This document shows positions 34,184 to 41,392 of a DNA stretch of 64,000 nucleotides, piece after piece. The notes beneath the pieces were generated by a model. The model was not told the origin of the DNA, searched no databases, and saw only the letters and a list, made by a program, of their open reading frames with translations. Location of the stretch: contig CAJUAN010000003.1 in the NCBI GenBank assembly GCA_910584715.1, positions 1-64,000 on the forward strand, given 5' to 3'. The position numbers and the translations under genes were made by a program. The first letter of the stretch is position 1. Each line of letters opens with the position of its first letter. The stretch is from an uncultured Oscillospiraceae bacterium. Lineage in GTDB: Bacteria; Bacillota; Clostridia; Oscillospirales; Ruminococcaceae.

Positions 34184-35002
34184 TTACTTTTCCAGTTCCC
34201 ACATAATTATCCCCGCAGCCATGGCGGCGTTCAGGGAATTTACCGTACCGTGCATTTTCACGGTAATTTTTTTTCCGCACCTTTCCGAAACCTCTTTCGG
34301 CAGACCGTTTCCCTCGTTACCGATGAGAACTACCCCTCCGCGGGAAAAATCGCAGTCCGTCAGGGATTCCGCGTCGCCGTCCACAACAGCGGCAAAGGTC
34401 GGTACCCCCATATTTTCAAAAATCGGAAAAGCTTTGTCAAGCTCCGTCTCGGAAACGTTCACGCGGAAAAGGCTCCCCATTGTTGAACGTACGGTTTTGG
34501 GATTATATAGATCACAGCATTCCGCAAGAAAAACCGCGTCTACGCCCATGGCGTCGGCTGTGCGGATTATTGTGCCGAGATTGCCCGGATCCTGGATCCT
34601 GTGGAGCAGGATATATTTGCCCCCGTTTTTAATTGTATCAGAAATCGACGGTTTGTCAAGACCGCGGCAAACGGCAAAAATTCCCTGAGAATTATCGGTG
34701 GAGGACATTTTATCCCCGATACTGTCGGGAATGAGAAAGACTTCCGTCCCGTCCGTATCTGACCTTCCGGCGGGAAAATCCAAAGCTTCGCGCTGAATGA
34801 CCGTTTCACCGCGCGCAATTTTTTCCATGCAGCTTTCGGTAACGAAAACAGAGTGAAGCTTTACATTCTCCGCAAGCGCGTCCGAAACCAGACGCACCCC
34901 CTCAATGGTGAACATACCGCTTTCGCGGCGGCGTTTTTTGCTGTCCGCAAGATTTCTGTAGAGCTTGATATTTTGGTTTTCGGACGATGTGATACTGCGC
35001 AT
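34184..35002 (-). CDS. SpoU/TrmH family RNA 2'-O-methyltransferase
   Basis: 272 residues. An N-terminal RNA-binding part (SSENQNIKLYRNLADSKKRR..) precedes a SPOUT domain with the three SpoU motifs: DPGNLGTIIRTADA, LIGNEGNGLP and VNSLNAAMAAGI. Family members methylate rRNA or tRNA; the exact nucleotide cannot be told. It lies between an HD hydrolase gene and dprA. GGAGG precedes the ATG. Confidence 0.88.
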   Translation of the reverse strand: MRSITSSENQNIKLYRNLADSKKRRRESGMFTIEGVRLVSDALAENVKLHSVFVTESCMEKIARGETVIQREALDFPAGRSDTDGTEVFLIPDSIGDKMSSTDNSQGIFAVCRGLDKPSISDTIKNGGKYILLHRIQDPGNLGTIIRTADAMGVDAVFLAECCDLYNPKTVRSTMGSLFRVNVSETELDKAFPIFENMGVPTFAAVVDGDAESLTDCDFSRGGVVLIGNEGNGLPKEVSERCGKKITVKMHGTVNSLNAAMAAGIIMWELEK

Positions 35003-35038
35003 AACGACCTCCGCAAATTTTTTTAAGCGTTGCAGCGA

Positions 35039-35725
35039 TTATTTCTTTCCGTTAATATACCGACCAAGCTTGTCCGCGCCCGATCTGTAACTAAAATCCG
35101 CCTCGTGAAAGATGCTGTTATAAAACTCCGCAGCCGTTTTCTGCCTCTGCTTGGCGATCTCAAAGCCCCTTTTCGTGTAAAAACGGGAGTAAACATTCTC
35201 CAGCTTGTATTTGTACTCCCTGAGAAATGACGGAGACCTGTCGTTTGTACCGTCAGAAACCGTTCCGTCAGACAGCAGCAGATACAAGGGTCTGGAAGTC
35301 TGACCGCTGTACATAAGAGTACGGGCAATACCTATAGCTCCGGAAACGTCTATTTTATCCGCGTCGAACAGTATTTTTGCTTCAATGCTTTCCGGCGGAG
35401 CTTCAGAGCGGTATCTGTGAGAACGAATGCATTCCCGAACCTCAGCGGCAAAGTCTTCCGGAAAACCGTTACCGGTCAGAAAACGAAACGCCTTTTCCGC
35501 ACCCGCCTCAGCATGGTCAAGCTCAGGATTTTCAAACTGCTCGCGTCTGCCTATATCGTGCAGCAGACAGGCTGATATAAGAACGTCGGCGTCAACGCCA
35601 TTTTCTGTATCAGCAATATCCAGCGCCGTATAGAGTACCCGATAAACGTGATCTCTGTCGTGAGCGCTGTCATTCATGCACATAAGCATATACTGCTCAA
35701 TGAGGCGGTATGTACTTCCAAGCAT
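35039..35725 (-). CDS. HD domain phosphohydrolase
   Basis: 228 residues. The metal-binding set includes H26 (HDRDHVYRV), H56-D57 (LLHDIGR), a later SHRYRSE histidine and a final D in FDADKIDVSG, as in HD-domain phosphohydrolases of the YedJ-like type. The substrate may be a nucleotide or signalling nucleotide but is unknown. It begins 36 bases upstream of the SpoU methyltransferase, in the same direction. Confidence 0.82.
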   Translation of the reverse strand: MLGSTYRLIEQYMLMCMNDSAHDRDHVYRVLYTALDIADTENGVDADVLISACLLHDIGRREQFENPELDHAEAGAEKAFRFLTGNGFPEDFAAEVRECIRSHRYRSEAPPESIEAKILFDADKIDVSGAIGIARTLMYSGQTSRPLYLLLSDGTVSDGTNDRSPSFLREYKYKLENVYSRFYTKRGFEIAKQRQKTAAEFYNSIFHEADFSYRSGADKLGRYINGKK

Positions 35726-35802
35726 TATCTATAACTCCTTTGCGATCAGACCTTATGCGGACAAGTCCCAAAAAGCGGCGGAAAAATAAACATTAAAAAC
35801 CG

Positions 35803-35833
35803 CAAAAAGTCAGAAGCAAAAATCGCTTCTGAC
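35803..35833 (-). terminator. Terminator of the infC-rpmI-rplT operon
   Basis: A 9-bp perfect stem, GTCAGAAGC (35809-35817) and GCTTCTGAC (35825-35833), is followed on the - strand by TTTTT. It lies just past the rplT stop. Confidence 0.88.
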
Positions 35834-35845
35834 CTTTAAATCCTT

Positions 35846-36202
35846 TTAGTTAAGCGCTGCCTTAGCCTTTTCGGTAAGAGCCGTGAATCCTGCCGCATCG
35901 TTGATAGCGATCTCCGAAAGCATCTTTCTGTTGAGAGTTACGCCCGCCTTTTTAAGACCGTTCATGAACGTGGAATAGTTCATGCCGTTCATCTTGCAGG
36001 CAGCGGAAATTCTTGTGATCCAGAGCTTTCTGAAATCACGCTTCTTGAGACGTCTGCTGATGTAAGCGTAATTTCCTGATTTCATAACGGCTTCCTTAGC
36101 CATCTTGAAATGCTTGCTCTTTGCGCCCCAGTAACCTTTAGCAAGCTTTAACGTTTTATTTCTTCTCTTGCGAGTAGCCATTGCTCCCTTAACACGAGCC
36201 AT
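35846..36202 (-). CDS. rplT: 50S ribosomal protein L20
   Basis: 118 residues, full length, basic. It is recognisable from MARVKGAMATRKRRNK at the start, LAKGYWGAKSKHFKMA, AYISRRLKKRDFRKLWI and INDAAGF. Binds 23S rRNA early in 50S assembly and in low-GC Gram-positives represses its own operon by binding the leader RNA. Last gene of infC-rpmI-rplT, with a terminator after the stop. GGAGG lies before the ATG. Confidence 0.98.
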   Translation of the reverse strand: MARVKGAMATRKRRNKTLKLAKGYWGAKSKHFKMAKEAVMKSGNYAYISRRLKKRDFRKLWITRISAACKMNGMNYSTFMNGLKKAGVTLNRKMLSEIAINDAAGFTALTEKAKAALN

Positions 36203-36238
36203 AATCTTTTACCTCCGTACTAAAAATTTCAGAATTTT

Positions 36239-36256
36239 AGAAGCAAGAAGCAAGAG
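36239..36256. repeat. Tandem heptamer repeat, rpmI-rplT spacer
   Basis: Two and a half 7-base units (AGAAGCA, AGAAGCA, AGAG) lie in the spacer between rpmI and rplT and are followed by TATCCCTGC. A similar layout occurs at 37079-37106 in the infC leader. Confidence 0.55.
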
Positions 36257-36296
36257 TATCCCTGCGTCCCGCCTGTGCCGTCCGCGGCGTCAGTCC

Positions 36297-36494
36297 TTAT
36301 TTATAAGGAAGAAGCTGCTTTACAGTCGCTGTGTTGGCAGAGCCTGTGTAGCCCGCCGCTCTGTTGATCCTCTTGCGCTTTGTGGCTTTCTGTGTGAGCC
36401 TATGGCGTCTGTTGGTCTTCTGGTACTTTACCATACCGTTCTTAGTGAGCTTAAAACGCTTCTTAGCGCCCGAATGTGTCTTCTGCTTTGGCAT
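36297..36494 (-). CDS. rpmI: 50S ribosomal protein L35
   Basis: 65 residues, strongly basic, full length: MPKQKTHSGAKKRFK, then RRHRLTQKATKRKR and a final VKQLLPYK. A small structural protein of the large subunit. It is the middle gene of the infC-rpmI-rplT operon. GGAGGATAT precedes the ATG. Confidence 0.98.
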   Translation of the reverse strand: MPKQKTHSGAKKRFKLTKNGMVKYQKTNRRHRLTQKATKRKRINRAAGYTGSANTATVKQLLPYK

Positions 36495-36538
36495 AATATA
36501 TCCTCCTTTAGTTTAGACAGAAAAACTGTCCCATACAT

Positions 36539-37072
36539 TTATTTTGAAGCCTTAGGGGAAACGAACATCACAAGAGCGCGTCCCTCCATTTTGCCCGGCT
36601 TTTCAACTGTACCTACCTCGGCGCACGCCTCCTTGAACTTTTCAAGAAGCTCTTCTCCGAGATGAGGGTGTGCTATAGCGCGCTTTTTGAAACGCACCGA
36701 TACCTTCAGCTTATCTCCCGCCTTCAGGAATTTTATCGCCTGATTGACTTTGGTGTTAAAGTCGTTCGTGTCAATAGTGGAGAACATTCTGATCTCCTTG
36801 ATCTCGACTATCTTCTGATTCTTTCTGGCTTCCTTTTCGCGCTTGCTCTGCTCGAAAACGTACTTTCCGTAATCCATGATCTTACATACGGGAGGCGTTG
36901 CCTGCGGAGCTATCTTTACCAGATCGAGCTCCTTTTCCTCCGCAAGCCTGAGCGCGTCCTTTGAGGACATAACTCCAAGCTGGGAACCATCGCTGCCGAT
37001 CAGTCTGACTTCCTTATCCCTGATTTCCTCGTTGATCTGAACATCTTTGCTGTTGCTGCCTATGATAAGCAC
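36539..37072 (-). CDS. infC: Translation initiation factor IF-3
   Basis: Keeps ribosomal subunits apart and checks start-codon and initiator tRNA pairing. The two-domain protein is complete, from QINEEIRDKEVRLIGSDG through PVCKIMDYGKY to the C-terminal RFKKRAIAHPHLG. The longest frame opens at GTG 37070-37072, but that GTG is itself part of the GGGGGTG ribosome binding site. The more likely start is ATC (37064-37066) or ATA (37061-37063), matching the rare start codons that IF-3 uses to control itself in other bacteria. The leader upstream carries an attenuator. Confidence 0.93.
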   Translation of the reverse strand: MLIIGSNSKDVQINEEIRDKEVRLIGSDGSQLGVMSSKDALRLAEEKELDLVKIAPQATPPVCKIMDYGKYVFEQSKREKEARKNQKIVEIKEIRMFSTIDTNDFNTKVNQAIKFLKAGDKLKVSVRFKKRAIAHPHLGEELLEKFKEACAEVGTVEKPGKMEGRALVMFVSPKASK

Positions 37073-37078
37073 CCCCTG

Positions 37079-37106
37079 TTAGAAGTTAGAGATTAGAAGT
37101 TAGAGG
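37079..37106. repeat. Tandem heptamer repeat in infC leader
   Basis: Four 7-base units: TTAGAAG, TTAGAGA, TTAGAAG, TTAGAGG. They lie directly before the infC ribosome binding site and, further upstream, a TATCCCTAC stretch. The unit differs from that in trmFO but the period is the same. Confidence 0.7.
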
Positions 37107-37133
37107 TTGAAATTATCCCTACCTCGTCTTCTA

Positions 37134-37166
37134 TACAAAAATGGGCGGAACAAAATATTCCGCCCA
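37134..37166 (-). terminator. Leader attenuator upstream of infC
   Basis: A perfect 9-bp stem, TGGGCGGAA (37142-37150) with TTCCGCCCA (37158-37166), has a 7-base loop and TTTTTGT after it on the - strand. It would stop transcription about 60 bases before infC. Confidence 0.85.
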
Positions 37167-37314
37167 CACGAAAATCACATGACTAAACGCACCTATGCGT
37201 GCGCCGCATCCGTAAAAATATCGCATATTGACCGCTGCGCGCTTAAGCGGCAGGGTGAGAACGGAAAATGTTCTGCTTTGTTTTATAAACGGCGCTAAAA
37301 ACACCGACTTTAAT

Positions 37315-37343
37315 ATTATACCCGGTTCGGAACGTTTTGTCAA
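37315..37343 (-). promoter_or_regulatory. Promoter of infC-rpmI-rplT
   Basis: On the - strand TTGACA (37338-37343) and TATAAT (37315-37320) are separated by 17 bases. Both boxes match consensus exactly. Confidence 0.9.
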
Positions 37344-37382
37344 GCGTTTTTAAAAATTTTATCGGAAATTTTTCCAAAGCCT

Positions 37383-37826
37383 TTATTCTTCGGCATTTTC
37401 CCCGCTATCGGGCTCGTCCGCTCCGGGAACGGAATTATTTTTCAGCTTTGTCTGGTAGGACTCGTTGTCGAACCATTCGTCAAGCACATCGACGGCCACC
37501 GAATACCCCTTGTCAGTCTTTATGTACTCCTTGATCTCACCCGAGGTTATCAGGGACTCCACCTTTTCCGGGGAAATATTAAGGTACTCGCCCGCTTCGG
37601 TCGCGTTAAGATATTTCTTCTGAGTCATACCCATGCTGTCCGGTACCGAAAACGTGCTTGCGGCGGCAAAGCTCTTTTCCTCGATCGTTTTTCCGAGCTT
37701 CTTAATGTTCCCTCCGATACTGAAGCCCGCTATAAGCATACATATTCCGAGAAAGACCAGACCTATAAAAGTTGCATTGATTCCGCCCGATCTCTTCGCA
37801 GGGCGCTGCGCCGATTGATTTGCCAT
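37383..37826 (-). CDS. Membrane-anchored excisionase-type HTH protein
   Basis: 147 residues. A membrane helix at about 18-38 is followed by a linker and, at about 69-118, a winged helix-turn-helix of the excisionase/MerR N-terminal kind (YLNATEAGEYLNISPEKVESL, then GEIKEYIKTDKGYSVAVDVLDEW). The tail is acidic. Such a domain normally binds DNA, or acts as a protein-binding module. The gene lies 20 bases past addA at the end of the repair operon. GGAGG precedes the ATG. The function is unknown. Confidence 0.65.
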   Translation of the reverse strand: MANQSAQRPAKRSGGINATFIGLVFLGICMLIAGFSIGGNIKKLGKTIEEKSFAAASTFSVPDSMGMTQKKYLNATEAGEYLNISPEKVESLITSGEIKEYIKTDKGYSVAVDVLDEWFDNESYQTKLKNNSVPGADEPDSGENAEE

Positions 37827-37846
37827 CGGAAATCCTCCTTAACGTC

Positions 37847-40800
37847 TTATATTATCTTTATTGCCCGTCCCAGAGCAAAGGAATACAAATAAGCCTCTTT
37901 GACCCGTTTGCCGAATATTTTCCCAAGAGCCGCGGCATACAGCTTTATTTGCAGGTCGTATCTGTCCGCAAGGACTTTTTCCCCCGCGCCCCGGTCGGTC
38001 TTGTAATCTATCAGGACGATCTCCCCGTCCTCCTCGAACATACAGTCGGCAATACCCTGAAGCATACTATTATCATTATACTCCATAAGTCTGTCATCGT
38101 CAAGAGCGGCGTCGGATTTTTTGATCAAAAATTTCTGTTCCCGTCGTATACTGTCGGATCTTTTTATTCTTGCGTACAGCTCAGAAGAGAAAAACTCCTT
38201 TAGCTGCTTAATGTTCAGCGACCCGCTCTCATCGGGGCTGAGCAAGCCGTACTCCGCGAGCCTTTCCGCTTCGGCGGCGGGATCGGCTTCCGCTGCGGAA
38301 AAATCCGCGTACTGCATAAAGGTGTGCATAGCCGTACCCTTTTCCGCGGCGGTAAGCCCCCCCGCTTCGGCAAATTCAGGACGGCGCAGATAAAGCCTGT
38401 CCGCGTCGCCGCTTTTGGCTATCTCCGTTACCGTTATCTTTGCGGACTTGTCTGTCAGACCGCCGCCGTATACGAAAGCAAAGCCGTCCAGCAAACGCTT
38501 TACCTTGTCGTCATCGGGAAGAGCGTATTCCTCAGTGTCCTGCCCGGCAGCGTTTTCTTCGGTACCGTCAGCCTTGCAGACCCTTACCGCCGCCTCGGTC
38601 TTTCTTATCGGGACAAACTCGCCGTCCCTGAACCATTCCCCGTCGGGGTGAACGAGCATTGCCATTGCTATCCAGTCCAGCATAGACCTTGCCCCCGCCG
38701 AAACCGCGTAAGTTACCCCGCCCTCGGTTATTATCTCCGAACGGACGGAGGCTGTCTCGCTCCGCACCCTTTTAGTGTCGGGAACGGTAATGAAAATTCG
38801 CTCCCTCGCCCTTGTCAGCGCAACGTACAAAAGCCGCAGCTCCTCGCTTTTAAGGCTCGACCGCCCCAGACCCTTGAGTACCGTCTGCGGAAAGGAATCG
38901 TACAGCCTCAGCTTTGCCCTGTCCTGTATCTTAAAGCCTATGCCGTGGTCAGCGTTTACCTGTATCCTTCGCTTTAAGTCCTCCTCGTTGAAATGTCCCA
39001 AGGAGCCGCACAGGAACACGAACGGATACTCCAAGCCCTTTGATTTGTGTATCGTCTTGACGGACACAACGTCCTCCGCCGCCGATACAGCCGAAGCACG
39101 TTTCAGGTCGCCGCCGCGACGGATTATCATGTTAAGGTACCGAACAAAGCCGGACAGACCGCCCCCCGAATTTTTCTCGTAGCTTTCCGCAACGTCCAGA
39201 AGCAGACGGAGATTCGCCCGCTTGCGGCTTCCGTCCTTGTAGACCTGCACCGCCGACAGGAAATCCGTGCTGTCGTAGATAGTCCTGATAAACCTTTCCA
39301 AGGTCTGGGAGGCGGCGCAGTACCTCAGCTTGTTAAACATAGCCATGAATTTTTCAAGCTTTCCGTACAGCGGCGTGCCCTTTTCAATTTCCGTACCGCC
39401 CTCAAGCACGAGCTTTACCGTACGGAAATACCGCTCCTCGTCGGCGCCCTTTACAGCAGCGAGCCTTGCCATGTCCTCTGCCGTAAGCATGAACATGGGG
39501 GACATCAGCGCTGCCGCCAGCGGAACGTTCTGCATGGGATTGTCCACCACCGCCAGCATGCTTGTCAGCACCGATATCTCCCGGGATTCGAGATATCCCG
39601 CGGGCTCCTCCGCGTAAGCCTTTATGCCCGCCGCCGCAAGCTCCGCGACATATGTCTCCGCCTGCTTGTTATTGCGGAGAAGTATGCAGAAATCGCTTGG
39701 ACGGCAGGGTCTTTCCGCGCCCTTGTCAAACACCGTTCCGGTACTCATCAGCCGCTTTATTTTAGCGGCGGCGGCACGCGCCTCGGCATTGTCGTCGTCA
39801 CAGTCGGGAACTATCAGAATTTCCGTAGTCCTGTCGCCCTCGGGATAATCAAGTCCCCTGACAAGAGCCTCCGACTCGGTGTAGTCTATCTCGCCCGCGG
39901 CTTTGCTCATCACGCAGCCGAAAACATAGTTGACAAAATCAATGACCGCGCCGCTGCTTCGGAAATTCCTGTTCAGGAGTATAGCCGCGTTGGTACCGGA
40001 AAAGTCCGCTCCCGTGTAGCTTTCGGACACTTCAAGAGCGTTTGTGAACAGCTTCGGGTTCGCCTGACGGAAGCTGTAAATGGACTGCTTCACGTCCCCC
40101 ACGGCGAACAGATTCATGCCTCCCCGCTCCGCCGTGCCGCCCTTTGACAGCAGCTTGAAGATCAAGTCCTGGTTGTTGTTGGCGTCCTGAAACTCGTCGA
40201 TCATTATCATGCCGTAGTAGTCGGACAGCTCCCTTGCCAGCTTCGTACCGACTACAGAGCCGTCCTCGGTTTTCTCCGCAAGGAGCCGTATAGCAAGCTG
40301 CTCCGCGTCGGAAAAGCCCAGCGCGTTCTTTTCGGCTTTGAGCCTGTCAAGCTCCGCGCAGAACATGAATATCACGCCGTTCAGGCTTTCCAAAATCTCC
40401 CCGTGTACCTTATAGTCGTCGGCGATCTCCTCCATACGGAATATTCCCTCGCCCGCCTTGTCAAGCTCCTTTTTGTATTTGGTTCGTATCTCCTTTATGT
40501 GCTCCGCCGTCTCCTTTTCGGTATCGCTCATGTTCCGCGGAAAGCTTATCCGCGTTTTCGGCTGAGGCGGCTGTACCACCCTCTCGTCCCAGCCGAGACC
40601 CGTATTTTGCAGATTTTTCAGCATGAGCCTTATCCTGTCCGTCTCTGCTGCGATCGCGTCGGATACCTTTCCGCAAAGCTCAAAGTACAGCTTTCCCGCG
40701 TACTCAGCTTGTCTAACCAATCGGCTGTATAACTCCTCCAAACGGTTCAGGTAAAGCTTCGCCAATGGGTCGCCGTCAGGCTCGAAGCCCTTTTTGTACC

Positions 40801-41392
40801 TGTCCAACGCACTTTTCAGCCAGTCCCCGTAAAAGGGTATCGACATCAGAAATTCGTACAGCTTTAAAACCGCCGCTTCAAGCTCCTCGTCGCCGCGGCG
40901 GGAACCGCTGAAAAATCCCGCCAGACACTCGGTCTCCTCGGGCTTTTCATCGTAAAGCTTTTCAAAGACGTTCTCCATAGCACGGCGTTTCAGCAGCATT
41001 TCCTCCGTGTCGTCCAGTATGCGGAAGCCTGCGGAAACGTCCAGAGATTGTATATTCTCCCGTATCAGGTCGAAACAGAAGGAGTGGATAGTGGATATCT
41101 TCGCCGTCCGAAGCAGGGACTGCTGACGGCAGAGCCATAGGTTGCCCGGTTCGCGGGATATTTTTTCTGACAAAGCCGCCGAGAGACGCTGCTTCATCTG
41201 TTCAGCCGCGTCGTTGGTAAAGGTCACCACCACAAGCCTGTCCGCGGGAATCTTGTTTTCCGTGTCGGAAAGTATCCCAAGAAGTCTTTCCACAAGCACC
41301 GAGGTCTTTCCGCTTCCCGCCGCCGCGGAGACTATAACGCCCGTGCCTCGGGCGGTTATTGCGTCAAGCTGTTCCTTTGTCCATTGACTCAT
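37847..41392 (-). CDS. addA: ATP-dependent helicase/nuclease subunit A
   Basis: The 1181-residue subunit of the AddAB complex, which resects double-strand breaks up to Chi for RecA loading. The UvrD-like helicase has Walker A AAAGSGKTS (23-31), DEFQDAN, and the C-terminal RecB-type nuclease has VLIDYKTDRGAG near residue 1120. It overlaps addB by 4 bases (ATGA), so the two are translationally coupled. Length is typical of Firmicutes AddA. Confidence 0.96.
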   Translation of the reverse strand: MSQWTKEQLDAITARGTGVIVSAAAGSGKTSVLVERLLGILSDTENKIPADRLVVVTFTNDAAEQMKQRLSAALSEKISREPGNLWLCRQQSLLRTAKISTIHSFCFDLIRENIQSLDVSAGFRILDDTEEMLLKRRAMENVFEKLYDEKPEETECLAGFFSGSRRGDEELEAAVLKLYEFLMSIPFYGDWLKSALDRYKKGFEPDGDPLAKLYLNRLEELYSRLVRQAEYAGKLYFELCGKVSDAIAAETDRIRLMLKNLQNTGLGWDERVVQPPQPKTRISFPRNMSDTEKETAEHIKEIRTKYKKELDKAGEGIFRMEEIADDYKVHGEILESLNGVIFMFCAELDRLKAEKNALGFSDAEQLAIRLLAEKTEDGSVVGTKLARELSDYYGMIMIDEFQDANNNQDLIFKLLSKGGTAERGGMNLFAVGDVKQSIYSFRQANPKLFTNALEVSESYTGADFSGTNAAILLNRNFRSSGAVIDFVNYVFGCVMSKAAGEIDYTESEALVRGLDYPEGDRTTEILIVPDCDDDNAEARAAAAKIKRLMSTGTVFDKGAERPCRPSDFCILLRNNKQAETYVAELAAAGIKAYAEEPAGYLESREISVLTSMLAVVDNPMQNVPLAAALMSPMFMLTAEDMARLAAVKGADEERYFRTVKLVLEGGTEIEKGTPLYGKLEKFMAMFNKLRYCAASQTLERFIRTIYDSTDFLSAVQVYKDGSRKRANLRLLLDVAESYEKNSGGGLSGFVRYLNMIIRRGGDLKRASAVSAAEDVVSVKTIHKSKGLEYPFVFLCGSLGHFNEEDLKRRIQVNADHGIGFKIQDRAKLRLYDSFPQTVLKGLGRSSLKSEELRLLYVALTRARERIFITVPDTKRVRSETASVRSEIITEGGVTYAVSAGARSMLDWIAMAMLVHPDGEWFRDGEFVPIRKTEAAVRVCKADGTEENAAGQDTEEYALPDDDKVKRLLDGFAFVYGGGLTDKSAKITVTEIAKSGDADRLYLRRPEFAEAGGLTAAEKGTAMHTFMQYADFSAAEADPAAEAERLAEYGLLSPDESGSLNIKQLKEFFSSELYARIKRSDSIRREQKFLIKKSDAALDDDRLMEYNDNSMLQGIADCMFEEDGEIVLIDYKTDRGAGEKVLADRYDLQIKLYAAALGKIFGKRVKEAYLYSFALGRAIKII

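Larger units (their letters stand above)
37073..37312 (-). ncRNA. infC operon leader RNA (L20-leader-like)
   Basis: The transcript from the promoter at 37315-37343 runs through about 240 bases before infC and contains several stems and an intrinsic terminator at 37134-37166. The position matches the L20 leader of Firmicutes, where L20 binding promotes termination. I cannot show the L20-binding pseudoknot by eye, so the class is inferred from location and the attenuator. Confidence 0.6.

Noticed and set aside
39047..40147. 366-codon + strand frame opposite addA
   Set aside because: Antisense shadow in a GC-rich gene; no start signal and no recognisable domain.
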